Shown: positions 34,378-43,116, numbered from the stretch's first letter. The stretch is 64,000 bases of DNA from Flavobacterium sp. RSP15 (GCF_003968755.1 NZ_RYDL01000007.1:1-64000); one strand, 5' to 3'. Program-made: numbers and translations. The notes: generated from the sequence alone by a model not told the origin.

Positions 34378-36360
34378 TTGATCGCAAAAGCTACTATAGA
34401 TACTGTTTTCGAAACTGCTCGGGTAGAGGAGGTTATCGGTGATTTTGTGCAATTGAAGCGCGCAGGGAGTAATTTCAAAGGGCTTAGTCCTTTCTCGGAA
34501 GAGCGCTCTCCATCGTTTATGGTTTCCCCAGCTAAGGGAATCTGGAAAGATTTTAGTTCTGGAAAAGGAGGAAATTCAGTTGCTTTTTTAATGGAACATT
34601 CCCATTTTACTTACCCGGAAGCCATACGATATTTAGCCAAAAAATACAATATAGAAATTGAGGAAACCGAGCAATCGGATCAGGAGAAAGCCATTACAGA
34701 TGTACGGGAAAGTATGTATTTGGTCTCTGAGTTTGCAAAAAATTATTTTCATAACACTCTTTTTAATTCTGAAGAAGGCAAAGCAATAGGGTATTCTTAT
34801 TTTAAAGAAAGAGGATTTACTGCGGATACAATTAAGAAATTTAGTTTGGGATATTCCCCTGAAAGTTGGGATGCCTTTACCAAAGAAGCCTTAGGGAAAG
34901 GTTATAAATTAGAGTTTCTAGAAAGTACTGGACTCACAATTCCAAGGGATGACAGGCCTTTTGACAGGTTTAAAGGTCGTGTTATGTTTCCTATAGAAAG
35001 TATGTCAGGACGAGTACTTGGTTTTGGAGGCAGAATTCTTACCAACGATAAAAAAGCGGCAAAATACTTGAATTCACCGGAGAGTGAAATTTACCATAAA
35101 AGTAAAGTGCTGTATGGTATTTTTCAGGCCAAACAATCAATAGCCAAATTAAATAATTGTTATTTAGTCGAAGGATACACTGATGTAATTCAGTTCAACC
35201 AATCCGGAATTGAAAATGTCGTTGCTTCCTCAGGCACGGCGCTTACACCGGATCAAATCCGTTTAATAAACAGATTGACAAAAAATATCACAGTGCTTTT
35301 TGATGGTGATGCCGCGGGTTTACGGGCTTCTGTGCGTGGAATTGATTTAATTTTAGAGGAAGGGATGAATGTAAAAGTGTGTACGTTTCCTGATGGGGAA
35401 GATCCGGACAGTTTTGCAAAAAAAACATCTTATGAAGCGTTAGTTTTATACTTAGAGAATAACGCAAAAGATTTTATTCAGTTCAAAGCCTCTCTTTTGA
35501 TGAATGAAGCGAAAAATGATCCCGTCAAAAAAGCAGATCTTATACGGGACATGGTCGTCAGTATTTCGAAAATTCCGGACAGGATTCAACGAGAAATTTA
35601 TATACAGGAATGTTCCAGAATAATGGCTATTTCAGAACAGGTTTTACTGAGCACTTTGGCGCAATTAGTCCAAAAAGATAGTATCGAAATTGAAAAAAAA
35701 CACAAACAAAAGCAATTGCAGAATGCTTTTGAATATGTTAAAAATGACGACACGCTCCAGACTGATAAAGTAGATTCACTGTATCGATTTGAACGAAAAA
35801 TAATTGAAATCCTATTGCTTTATGGTAATAAGACTGAGAAATTTGAAGAAGTTCTATTAAAGTCAAATAACGACGGAGAAATTGTGGACGTTATTGAAAT
35901 AAAAGAATTAAAAGTTTTTCAGAAAATATATTTGAGTTTGCAAGATGATGAAGTAGAATTTGCAAGTCCTATATTTAGAGATATATACAAAAATTTAATC
36001 GATTATTATTTGCAAAATGAGGATTCGGGACTTGATAAGTATATAATTCACTATCAGTCAGGTGTTCCGGATGAAGTAACTAATATTATTATGGAAGACG
36101 AAAAAAATGTTTTGCACAATTGGACGGGTCAAAATATTTTCCCTAAAAGTAAAGAAGAAATGTTAAATCAGGATGTTTCGGACACATTGCTTACTTTGCG
36201 ATGGTTTCTGCTTAGTGAGATTATTGAAGAGTTAAAAAACTCCGTTTCTAACGATCCGGAATCAGATAATATGGAGTCATTGTCTTTAGCAATGAGTTAT
36301 ATCGAGTTGCGAGGTAAGTTTTCAAAAAAATTAGGGAGGGTTGTGGTACGATATCATTAA
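34378..36360 (+). CDS. dnaG: DNA primase, zinc-ligand-free variant
   Basis: Primase makes RNA primers for replication. From TTG 34378 the protein has 660 residues, aligned on the conserved ATID, EVIGDFVQLKRAG start. The N-terminal region has a zinc-ribbon shape (KGLSPFS at 34-40, IWKDFSSGKGG at 55-65), but the usual Cys, His, Cys and Cys are Ser37, Ser40, Asp58 and Ser61. The polymerase core is normal: GFGGR, KYLNSPES, the Toprim motifs LVEGYTDVIQ and FDGDAAGLRA, and EDPDSFAKK. The C-terminal part is long. I recall other flavobacterial primases looking similar, so this is probably lineage-wide. Confidence 0.92.
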   Translation: MIAKATIDTVFETARVEEVIGDFVQLKRAGSNFKGLSPFSEERSPSFMVSPAKGIWKDFSSGKGGNSVAFLMEHSHFTYPEAIRYLAKKYNIEIEETEQSDQEKAITDVRESMYLVSEFAKNYFHNTLFNSEEGKAIGYSYFKERGFTADTIKKFSLGYSPESWDAFTKEALGKGYKLEFLESTGLTIPRDDRPFDRFKGRVMFPIESMSGRVLGFGGRILTNDKKAAKYLNSPESEIYHKSKVLYGIFQAKQSIAKLNNCYLVEGYTDVIQFNQSGIENVVASSGTALTPDQIRLINRLTKNITVLFDGDAAGLRASVRGIDLILEEGMNVKVCTFPDGEDPDSFAKKTSYEALVLYLENNAKDFIQFKASLLMNEAKNDPVKKADLIRDMVVSISKIPDRIQREIYIQECSRIMAISEQVLLSTLAQLVQKDSIEIEKKHKQKQLQNAFEYVKNDDTLQTDKVDSLYRFERKIIEILLLYGNKTEKFEEVLLKSNNDGEIVDVIEIKELKVFQKIYLSLQDDEVEFASPIFRDIYKNLIDYYLQNEDSGLDKYIIHYQSGVPDEVTNIIMEDEKNVLHNWTGQNIFPKSKEEMLNQDVSDTLLTLRWFLLSEIIEELKNSVSNDPESDNMESLSLAMSYIELRGKFSKKLGRVVVRYH

Positions 36361-36381
36361 AGACTACATAATCTATAAATC

Positions 36382-36430
36382 AAAAGCGCGGTATCTCTGA
36401 AATTTAATACAGAGATACAGCGCTTTTATT
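36382..36430. terminator. Terminator after dnaG
   Basis: A long hairpin (36382-36399 with 36410-36427), one mismatch at the G90/A19 position, closed by AAAA/TTTT, followed by ATT. It separates dnaG from the convergent response-regulator gene. Confidence 0.7.
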
Positions 36431-36501
36431 AATAGTAATGAATCACATGCAAACCATTCTTTTTTTTGAAATTGCCTAGACGTGGTTAGGCCTCAATGGT
36501 A

Positions 36502-37131
36502 CTAAACGATTTCTAACGTTTTTGCTTTGTTTACTAAATCTACTAGATTAGTGACATTTAGTTTTGTTAACAATCGCAATTTGTACGTACTAATCGTTTT
36601 TTCATTTAGTTTAAGAATAGTTGCGATCTCGTGGTTTTTCTTTCCATCACTTAGGTAACGCAAAACCTCCACTTCCCGGTTGGAAAGCTTACGATACAAT
36701 CTTTCACTCTTGCTTTGTTTTGCAATTAAGGCTAAATTTTTCTTTACAGTCTCATTCATGATTATTTTTCCTTGGTGGACTTTAACAATCGACTGACCTA
36801 AGGTTTCTAGTTTTTCAGATTTGTGCACAAAGCCAGATACTCCGGCTTTAATGGCATTTGGCGCATAAATCTGTTCTGAAAGACCACTGAAGATAATGAT
36901 TTTAGTTTTTGGGAAATTTTTCAAAAGTGCTTTCACTTCAAAAATACTGGAAAGACCTTCCAGTTCCAAGTCTAATATCAATACATCAATGTCTTTTGTT
37001 AAAAGTATATCCCGTACCATCAAAAAGTTACCAACATTGGCTACTACTGATATCTCGGCATTGTCTTTAAAGTAAGATTTTACTCCAAAATGCACAACGG
37101 GGTAATTGTCGGCTATACATACTTTAATCAT
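36502..37131 (-). CDS. NarL/LuxR-type response regulator
   Basis: The 209 residues have a receiver domain (about 1-120) with Asp8, the phospho-acceptor Asp54 in LILDLEL and Lys104. A LuxR helix-turn-helix follows (about 145-203), with SNREVEVLRYLSDGKKNHEIAT and EKTISTYKLRLLTKLNV. It should activate or repress genes on phosphorylation. No kinase is adjacent, and the nearest is the PAS kinase on the same strand 3 kb away. Targets are unknown. Confidence 0.9.
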   Translation of the reverse strand: MIKVCIADNYPVVHFGVKSYFKDNAEISVVANVGNFLMVRDILLTKDIDVLILDLELEGLSSIFEVKALLKNFPKTKIIIFSGLSEQIYAPNAIKAGVSGFVHKSEKLETLGQSIVKVHQGKIIMNETVKKNLALIAKQSKSERLYRKLSNREVEVLRYLSDGKKNHEIATILKLNEKTISTYKLRLLTKLNVTNLVDLVNKAKTLEIV

Positions 37132-37225
37132 GATTTTAGTTTTTTAGAATTATTTGTTATTGGAAATGTAAAATTAATAAATAAATTCTGTAATTAATTG
37201 TAAATCAATATAAAATATCATTTCT

Positions 37226-38029
37226 TTAATCTTTTGGGATAAAACAAACGGGTATTGCGGTCATTTTATGTTGATTATTAGTGTTTAATCGCTTGTAGAT
37301 TTCAAAAACAATTTTGTCTCTTCCGGTAAAATCTTCGATTGATTTTCCAGTGTGATCTTCTGCCATTGCCCACTCTAGCTCATCATAACTGGCGCCCAAT
37401 TGATCTTCATCTGTTCTTTCGTCTCCAAATAATCCGTCGGTGGGTGATGCTTTCAAAATAGAATCTGGAATTTTTAAATAGTTGCCTAAAAGATAGACTT
37501 CTGACTTCATTAAGTCGGCAATAGGGCTTAAATCTACACCTCCATCGCCATATTTAGTATAAAAACCAACGCCAAAATCCTCTACTTTATTTCCCGTTCC
37601 GGCAACTAATAAACAATGAATGCCTGCAAAGTAATACAATGTGGTCATTCTTAAGCGAGCGCGGGTGTTAGCTAAGGATAGGTTTACTTTAGAAAGATCT
37701 GAATGATTAGCGGGCACTATTTTTTTGAAATTCTCAAAAACAGATGTTAAATCAGCTTCCGCGCTACTAACGTTAGAGAATCTTTTTTTTAATTGTTCGA
37801 TGTGTTCACGGCCTCTTGTTACATGGCTTTGCGCTTGATGGATGGGCATTTCAATACATAAAACCTGCAATCCGGTTTGGGCGCATAGTGTAGAGGTTAC
37901 CGCTGAATCAACTCCCCCTGAAATCCCAATAACAAATCCGTTCACTTTAGCATTTTCAGCATATGTTTTTAACCAATTTACAATATGAGTATTTATTTTT
38001 TCGACGGATAGTGTCCTTTTTTTAGTCAT
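37226..38029 (-). CDS. nadE: NH3-dependent NAD+ synthetase
   Basis: The enzyme adenylates deamido-NAD+ with ATP and amidates it to NAD+. The 267 residues carry only the synthetase domain, with no glutaminase domain, so ammonia is the donor. Marks are the PP-loop GISGGVDS at 35-42, NTRARLRMTTLYYFAG, GTGNKVEDFGVGF with TKYGDGGVDLSPI, and the SPTDGLFGDERTDE substrate loop. It diverges from gldB and has a Thr-Lys-rich N-terminus typical of NadE. Confidence 0.95.
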   Translation of the reverse strand: MTKKRTLSVEKINTHIVNWLKTYAENAKVNGFVIGISGGVDSAVTSTLCAQTGLQVLCIEMPIHQAQSHVTRGREHIEQLKKRFSNVSSAEADLTSVFENFKKIVPANHSDLSKVNLSLANTRARLRMTTLYYFAGIHCLLVAGTGNKVEDFGVGFYTKYGDGGVDLSPIADLMKSEVYLLGNYLKIPDSILKASPTDGLFGDERTDEDQLGASYDELEWAMAEDHTGKSIEDFTGRDKIVFEIYKRLNTNNQHKMTAIPVCFIPKD

Positions 38030-38058
38030 AATAGTTTACGTTTTAAAAAGTAGGAATG

Positions 38059-38066
38059 TATATTTG
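38059..38066 (+). promoter_or_regulatory. Putative -7 element for gldB-gldC
   Basis: TATATTTG matches TAnnTTTG. It lies 64 bases before the gldB ATG, in the divergent spacer with nadE. Confidence 0.45.
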
Positions 38067-38129
38067 CACACTAAATTAGTTGTGCGTGGGTTTCCTTAAA
38101 TTCTTTAGCAACAAATTTAATTAATAATT

Positions 38130-39086
38130 ATGAAAATAGATCTGTTGTCCCTCGTCTTTTGTCTCTTTTTTTTGTCATGTGATAAGAAAAGTAAAGTAGA
38201 GAATACTATTGCTGCAATTCCTGTACAAGTAAAATTAGAACGTTTTGATAAAATATTTTTTGAAACGCCACCAAAAGACTTAGAGAAAATAAAAAATGAG
38301 TTTCCTTTCTTTTTTCCTCCAGGAAATGACAACAGCGTTTGGCTGAATAAAATGCAGGATCCAATCTGGAGAGAATTATATACGGAAGTCCAAAAAAAAT
38401 ATGCTGATATTGAACCGGTAAAAGAAGAATTAGAAGGGGTGTTTAAGCATATTAAATACTATTTTCCTCAAACAAAAATACCAAAAGTGATTACCGTAAT
38501 CGCTGAGATGGACTATAATAATAAAGCCATTTATGCAGACAGTCTGGTTATTATCTCACTTGAATTGTATTTAGGGAAAGACCATAAATTTTATCAGTTT
38601 CCCAATTATTTAAAACAAAATTTTGAACAAAGACAGATTGCACCAGATGTAGTTTCGAGTTTTTCAACACGTAAAATCCCTCCTGTTTTAGATAAGGATT
38701 TGCTGAGTCAGATGATTTATTGTGGCAAACAATTGTATTTAAAAGACTTGCTTTTGCCAAAGTACACAGCGTCCGAAAAAATAGGGTATACGCCAGAGCA
38801 ATTATTATGGTGTCAAGAAAATGAAAGTTACATGTGGCGTTATTTTATTGAGAAAGAATTACTTTACAGTAACGATCAAAAGTTAATTCCACGATTTATA
38901 AATCCAGCACCATTTTCTAAGTTTTATCTGGAAATAGACAATGAATCTCCGGGCCGGGTTGGTGCCTGGATCGGTTGGCAAATAGTGCGATCCTATATGA
39001 GCAATAAGAACGCAGGTATTGCTGATCTGTTAAAAAAAGATGCGAAAGAAATATTTAAACAATCAAAATACAAACCTAAAAAGTAA
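38130..39086 (+). CDS. gldB: Gliding motility lipoprotein GldB
   Basis: GldB is a cell-envelope lipoprotein needed for gliding in Flavobacterium, with an unknown biochemical role. The 318 residues have a signal ending FLSC (Cys17). Family marks include RFDKIFFETPPKDLE, FPFFFPPGND, YFPQTKIPKVITVI, YNNKAIYADSLVIISLE and the C-terminal SPGRVGAWIGWQIVRSYM. The stop TAA overlaps the gldC ATG by one base (TAATG), indicating translational coupling. Confidence 0.95.
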   Translation: MKIDLLSLVFCLFFLSCDKKSKVENTIAAIPVQVKLERFDKIFFETPPKDLEKIKNEFPFFFPPGNDNSVWLNKMQDPIWRELYTEVQKKYADIEPVKEELEGVFKHIKYYFPQTKIPKVITVIAEMDYNNKAIYADSLVIISLELYLGKDHKFYQFPNYLKQNFEQRQIAPDVVSSFSTRKIPPVLDKDLLSQMIYCGKQLYLKDLLLPKYTASEKIGYTPEQLLWCQENESYMWRYFIEKELLYSNDQKLIPRFINPAPFSKFYLEIDNESPGRVGAWIGWQIVRSYMSNKNAGIADLLKKDAKEIFKQSKYKPKK

Positions 39087-39421
39087 TGTCAAATACACAC
39101 ACCTCAGAAATTAAGTTTCTAATCGAGTTAGATGAAAATAAGGTTCCGGAAAAATTAATGTGGACCGCTAAAGATGGCGGAGTAGAGCTGGAGGAAGCCA
39201 AAGCAATAATGTTGTCTATATGGGATAGCAAAGCAAAAGAAAGCATGCGCATTGATTTGTGGACAAAAGAAATGCCGGTAGATGAAATGAAAATTTTCTT
39301 TCATCAGACTTTAGTAGCAATGTCTGAAACATTTAAACGAGCCACCGATGATGAAAAAATGGCAGATACCATGAAAGATTTTTGTGATTATTTTGCGGAA
39401 AAATTAGAACTCACAAAATAA
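39086..39421 (+). CDS. gldC: Gliding motility protein GldC
   Basis: The 111-residue protein has no signal sequence. It carries the GldC pattern TSEIKFLIELDENKVPEKL, then SIWDSKAKESMRIDLWTKE and DEMKIFFHQTL. In Flavobacterium, GldC improves gliding efficiency but is not strictly required. Its start overlaps the gldB stop by one base, and a strong terminator follows, so gldB and gldC form a two-gene operon. Confidence 0.94.
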   Translation: MSNTHTSEIKFLIELDENKVPEKLMWTAKDGGVELEEAKAIMLSIWDSKAKESMRIDLWTKEMPVDEMKIFFHQTLVAMSETFKRATDDEKMADTMKDFCDYFAEKLELTK

Positions 39422-39438
39422 ACAAGATATTATTTACT

Positions 39439-39476
39439 AAAAAATCCCAAGATTTTATTCAATCTTGAGATTTTTT
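39439..39476. terminator. Bidirectional terminator between gldC and engB
   Basis: A 16-base stem with one mismatch (39439-39454 with 39461-39476), with A and T runs on either side. It lies 18 bases after the gldC stop. Confidence 0.8.
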
Positions 39477-39502
39477 GGTAAAATGATTTTAGATTTTTTT
39501 TT

Positions 39503-40123
39503 CTAAAATTGGCTGTTGTTTTTAAAAACTTCCTGATTTACTTCTTCTATGTAATTCAATACGTCATCTTTTCCGGTAGATTCAGTCGCTGATGTGACAA
39601 AGTAAAGGGGCATTTCGGCCCAGTTATTTGCAAACATTTTCTTTTTATAAGCGGCTACGTGAGAGTCTATTTTTACCTTGCTGATTTTGTCTGCTTTCGT
39701 GAAAACAATACAAAAAGGAATTTCGCTTTCCCCCATATACGACATGAATTCAATGTCAATAGTTTGCGCTTCGTGGCGAATATCAATCAAAACAAAAGCA
39801 CAAACAAGTTGTTCTCTGGTCTCAAAATAATCAGTGATAAATTCTTGAAAAATAGATTTTGTTTTCTTAGAAACTTTTGCATAACCATAACCGGGCAGAT
39901 CGACAAGAAACCAATTGTTGTTAATTAAAAAATGATTGATCAATTGGGTTTTTCCTGGTCTACCGGATGTTTTAGCTAATTTTTTTTGGTTGGTCAGCAT
40001 ATTGATCAAAGAGGATTTTCCTACATTTGATCGGCCTATAAAAGCATATTCCGGTAAAAAGTCTTTTGGACATTTTGTCACATCAGAGTTGCTAATAACA
40101 AATTCGGCGGTATTGATTTTCAT
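39503..40123 (-). CDS. engB: Ribosome-biogenesis GTPase EngB (YsxC/YihA)
   Basis: EngB is an essential GTPase that helps assemble the 50S subunit. From ATG 40123 the protein has 206 residues, the normal length, and begins MKINTAEFV as in relatives. G motifs are GRSNVGKS (30-37), GRPGKTQ with Thr59, DLPG (75-78), TKAD (142-145) and TSATES (177-182). A longer start 24 codons upstream (40195) would overlap the hydrolase gene and is rejected. It lies 25 bases downstream of that hydrolase and is probably co-transcribed with it. Confidence 0.95.
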   Translation of the reverse strand: MKINTAEFVISNSDVTKCPKDFLPEYAFIGRSNVGKSSLINMLTNQKKLAKTSGRPGKTQLINHFLINNNWFLVDLPGYGYAKVSKKTKSIFQEFITDYFETREQLVCAFVLIDIRHEAQTIDIEFMSYMGESEIPFCIVFTKADKISKVKIDSHVAAYKKKMFANNWAEMPLYFVTSATESTGKDDVLNYIEEVNQEVFKNNSQF

Positions 40124-40148
40124 TTTTGCTAGGTATAAAATTCTCCTT

Positions 40149-40928
40149 TTACGATTTGTGTACGGATAAATGAGTGCTTGTAAGCCACTCCTCAAGTAAG
40201 CGATTGAATTCCTCTGGATGTTCCATCATAGCTGCATGACCACAGTTATTGATCCAATATAAAGTAGAATTAGGTAATAATTTATTGAACTCTTCTGCTA
40301 CATCTGGAGGGGTGACTTTGTCATTTTTTCCCCAAATAAGACAGGTTTGAACATGCATTTTAGGTAAATCTTTTGCCATATTATGGCGAATGGCACTTTT
40401 TGCAATAGTCAGTGTTTTGATCAACTTCATGCGGTCGTTAACAGACTCGTACACTTCGTCTATAAGATCTTTAGTCGCAACTTTTGGATCAAAAAATACA
40501 TCTTCTGCTTTTTTCTTAATGTATTCGTAGTCCCCCCTTTTTGGGTAGCTATCACCCATAGCGCTTTCGTAAAGACCTGAACTTCCGGTTATTACAAGAC
40601 CAGCCACTTTTTCAGGATACATTTTAGTGTGATACAATGCAATATGGCCGCCAAGTGAATTTCCTAAAAGGATAACACGATCTAATCCTTTAAATGTGAT
40701 GAAATCCTTAACATATTTCGCAAAACTTTTTACGTTAGTTTTTAAAATATTTTGAGTATATATCGGTAAATCTGGAATAATTATTTTATATCCTCTTGTA
40801 GAAAAGTAGCTCGCAACGGCATCAAAGTTGCTTAGTCCCCCCATAAGTCCGTGTAAGATTACGATTGGAGTTCCTTCACCAGCTTCATAATAGCTGTATC
40901 TGCCTTCTTTTTTATAGTGTTTTTCCAT
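40149..40928 (-). CDS. Alpha/beta hydrolase
   Basis: The 259 residues show the fold with LHGLMGG near 26-31, the nucleophile elbow GNSLGGH with Ser91, an acid in GKNDKVTP and the base His in NNCGHAAMMEHPEEF. No signal peptide is present, so it is cytosolic. The substrate is unknown, probably an ester or haloalkane-like compound. It lies upstream of engB on the same strand and diverges from mraZ. Confidence 0.9.
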   Translation of the reverse strand: MEKHYKKEGRYSYYEAGEGTPIVILHGLMGGLSNFDAVASYFSTRGYKIIIPDLPIYTQNILKTNVKSFAKYVKDFITFKGLDRVILLGNSLGGHIALYHTKMYPEKVAGLVITGSSGLYESAMGDSYPKRGDYEYIKKKAEDVFFDPKVATKDLIDEVYESVNDRMKLIKTLTIAKSAIRHNMAKDLPKMHVQTCLIWGKNDKVTPPDVAEEFNKLLPNSTLYWINNCGHAAMMEHPEEFNRLLEEWLTSTHLSVHKS

Positions 40929-41218
40929 TTTTTGTAAATACGGATTTTCAATTTTGACAAATATAGGATTTAATAAATAAAAATGGATTTTTAGAACAAT
41001 TTTTAATTGTAAAATTATCCTGCTTTAGGTGAAATTCAGTTATTTTTTTTTAGAATTTAGCAACAAATTTCTATGTAAATGCCTTTTATTTTTACATTAA
41101 AAAAATCAAATGTCATTGGTTTTGGGAGTCTTTTTTCTATAACGATCTCTTTCTTACAAATTAAGCAGAATGGGTTAATGGCCTGATTGTCCAAAAAGTA
41201 AGGTTTTTTGTTTGAAAG

Positions 41219-41268
41219 TGGTTAAACTTATTAACAAAGTGGGATATAGTGGTATATAGTGGTAATAT
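41219..41268 (+). promoter_or_regulatory. MraZ operator: 10-bp direct repeats GTGGNNATAN
   Basis: GTGGGATATA (41239-41248), GTGGTATATA (41249-41258) and GTGGTAATAT (41259-41268) form three head-to-tail decamers. A fourth GTGG at 41219 lies exactly two periods earlier. MraZ in several phyla binds spaced direct repeats of this GTGG type in its own promoter and represses the dcw cluster. The array ends 6 bases before the -7 element, so occupancy would block RNA polymerase. Confidence 0.8.
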
Positions 41269-41274
41269 TTTTTA

Positions 41275-41282
41275 TATTTTTG
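41275..41282 (+). promoter_or_regulatory. Putative -7 element of the mra promoter
   Basis: TATTTTTG is a perfect TAnnTTTG 25 bases before the mraZ start codon and directly downstream of the operator repeats. Confidence 0.55.
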
Positions 41283-41306
41283 CTTAACATCATTTAATAC
41301 TTTTTC

Positions 41307-41780
41307 TTGGATACAATTATTGGAACATATGAATGTAAAGTTGATGCTAAAGGAAGGGTGCTGTTGCCGGCGCCTTTGAAAAAGCAATTGGCATCTTCAC
41401 TTCAAAACGGATTTGTTTTGAAGCGTTCCGTTTTTCAGCCCTGTCTGGAGTTATATCCCATGGAGGAGTGGAATGTAATGATGCAAAAAATTAATAAACT
41501 CAATCGATTTGTAAAGAAAAACAATGACTTTATCCGCAGGTTTACTGCAGGTGTAAAAGTGGTTGAGATCGATGCATTAGGACGGTTATTGGTGCCTAAA
41601 GATTTAGTGATTTTTGCCAGTATTACAAAAGAGGTGGTGTTTTCGTCAGCCGTAAACATTGTGGAAATTTGGGATAAAGAATGGTATGAAAAATCAATAA
41701 ATGGGGAAGATGTTGATTTTGCAGATTTAGCAGAGGAAGTAATGGGAAATATAAATGACAACGAAAATGGAATATCATAA
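41307..41780 (+). CDS. mraZ: Transcriptional regulator MraZ
   Basis: MraZ has two SpoVT/AbrB-like half-barrels and represses its own dcw operon. The 157 residues start at TTG 41307, giving DTIIGTYECKVDAKGRVLLP at the N-terminus. The second half has VVEIDALGRLLVPKDL. The conserved DAKGR and DALGR motifs that contact DNA are intact. It overlaps rsmH by 26 bases, and the operator repeats lie just upstream. Confidence 0.93.
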   Translation: MDTIIGTYECKVDAKGRVLLPAPLKKQLASSLQNGFVLKRSVFQPCLELYPMEEWNVMMQKINKLNRFVKKNNDFIRRFTAGVKVVEIDALGRLLVPKDLVIFASITKEVVFSSAVNIVEIWDKEWYEKSINGEDVDFADLAEEVMGNINDNENGIS

Positions 41781-42663
41781 TCCGGTTTTGCTTCAGGCAT
41801 CAGTAGATGGTTTAAATATTAAGCCAGATGGCATTTATGTTGATGTCACTTTTGGGGGTGGCGGTCATTCAAAAGAAATTTTGAAAAGGTTAGGGCCGGG
41901 AGGAAAGTTGTTTGCTTTTGATCAGGACGAAGATGCATTAGCAAATGCTTTGCTGGACGAAAGATTTACGCTGATTAACGAGAATTTTCGTTTTGTAAAG
42001 CGGTTCTTGCGTTTTTATGGTGTTAAAAGTGTGGATGGTATCTTAGCAGATTTAGGTGTTTCATCGCATCAGTTTGATGTTCCGGAAAGAGGGTTTTCGA
42101 CTCGTTTTGATGCCGATCTGGATATGCGAATGAGTAAAAAAAATGATTTGAATGCTCATCGGGTGGTTAATGAATATGATGAAGCAAATCTAAAAAGAGT
42201 GTTTTTAGATTATGGCGAATTGAAAAATGCTCCAGTTTTGGCAAGAACAATTGTTGAGGCGAGAGAGTTGCAACCAATCAAAACAACAGATGAGTTGAAA
42301 GCCATTTTGGCGCGATATTTACCGGAAAGAGTTCGAAATAAAATATTAGCCCAAATATATCAGGCCATTCGAATTGAGGTAAATCAGGAAATGGATGTTT
42401 TGAAAGAGTTTTTGGAGCAATCTCTGGAAATATTGAATCCAGTAGGCAGATTAAGTGTAATATCTTATCATTCCTTAGAAGACAGATTGGTAAAAAGATT
42501 TATCAAAAACGGGATGTTTGAAGGAGAGCCGGAAAGAGATTTTTTTGGTAATTTTTCTGTTCCTTTTAAAACCATTGGTAAACTAACAGTTCCGAATACC
42601 GAAGAAATAAAAGCAAATAACAGAGCGCGAAGCGCAAAATTAAGAATTGCCGAAAAAATATAA
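41755..42663 (+). CDS. rsmH: 16S rRNA (cytosine-1402-N4)-methyltransferase
   Basis: SAM-dependent enzyme that N4-methylates C1402 of 16S rRNA. The 302 residues carry EYHNPVLLQASVDGL, the SAM loop VDVTFGGGGHSKEIL, the substrate loop GVSSHQFDVPERGFS with RFDADLDMRMS, and the C-terminal ISYHSLEDRLVKRF. The gene starts inside the end of mraZ and is followed by a 105-base palindrome-bearing spacer before ftsL. Confidence 0.96.
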   Translation: MTTKMEYHNPVLLQASVDGLNIKPDGIYVDVTFGGGGHSKEILKRLGPGGKLFAFDQDEDALANALLDERFTLINENFRFVKRFLRFYGVKSVDGILADLGVSSHQFDVPERGFSTRFDADLDMRMSKKNDLNAHRVVNEYDEANLKRVFLDYGELKNAPVLARTIVEARELQPIKTTDELKAILARYLPERVRNKILAQIYQAIRIEVNQEMDVLKEFLEQSLEILNPVGRLSVISYHSLEDRLVKRFIKNGMFEGEPERDFFGNFSVPFKTIGKLTVPNTEEIKANNRARSAKLRIAEKI

Positions 42664-42763
42664 TCCCCACCCGGCCTCGCCAAAAGGGAGGAGCCAAAGA
42701 GGAAAAATAAATAGTAACTTTTAATATCTCGGCTCCCTCTCCTTTGGAGAGGGTCGGGGAGAG
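42664..42763. repeat. Long imperfect palindromic intergenic element between rsmH and ftsL
   Basis: Two GC-rich arms of about 32 bases (42664-42695 and 42731-42763) are complementary with a few mismatches, separated by 35 AT-rich bases. They contain the words CTCCC, CCTTTGG and GGGGAG. Comparable elements are scattered through flavobacterial genomes, from memory. The element occupies almost all of the spacer and forms a cruciform or RNA hairpin inside an otherwise tightly packed operon. Confidence 0.6.
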
Positions 42764-42768
42764 AACAA

Positions 42769-43116
42769 ATGAAAAACGGAGTGTATAGCATATTGAAAGC
42801 GAAGTTTCTTATTGATGATGATGCTGTCAAAAACTGGCGGTTCATTGTTTTTATCCTTTTGTTAGCTATTGTTATGATTGCAAATACTCAGCGATTTGAG
42901 CAAAAAGTATTTAAAATTACGGAGCTCACCGGACGGGTTAAAGAGTTGCGTTCCGAATTTGTAGATCGGCGGTCTGAGTTAATGAAATTAAAAATGGAAT
43001 CAACGGTTTCTGAAAAAATGATAGAAAAAGAAATCTTTCCTTCAACAGTTCCGCCAATTAAAATAAAAGTTAAAAAAGAGGAAGATAAAAGCTTCTTTAA
43101 AAAATTATGGCAGTAG
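42769..43116 (+). CDS. ftsL: Cell division protein FtsL
   Basis: A bitopic membrane protein of the divisome (FtsQLB subcomplex). The 115 residues have a short cytoplasmic head, one membrane helix at about 23-42 (WRFIVFILLLAIVMIANT) and a periplasmic coiled coil (about 45-85). The C-terminus is basic. Sequence similarity to other FtsL proteins is weak. The call rests on topology and on the position between rsmH and ftsI, with a 10-base overlap with ftsI. Confidence 0.85.
   Translation: MKNGVYSILKAKFLIDDDAVKNWRFIVFILLLAIVMIANTQRFEQKVFKITELTGRVKELRSEFVDRRSELMKLKMESTVSEKMIEKEIFPSTVPPIKIKVKKEEDKSFFKKLWQ

Larger units (their letters stand above)
40929..41306. promoter_or_regulatory. Control region upstream of mraZ and the dcw cluster
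   Basis: 378 bases between a hydrolase gene (minus) and mraZ (plus). It holds the MraZ-type operator array (41219-41268) and the -7 element at 41275-41282. The rest is AT-rich with no gene. Confidence 0.6.

Noticed and set aside
34336..34378. dnaG start at TTG 34336
   Set aside because: It lies inside a TAnnTTTG promoter element and adds 14 residues not found in the family. TTG 34378 fits the conserved N-terminus.
40124..40195. engB start 24 codons upstream
   Set aside because: It overlaps the hydrolase gene and adds residues absent from the family. ATG 40123 gives the normal N-terminus.
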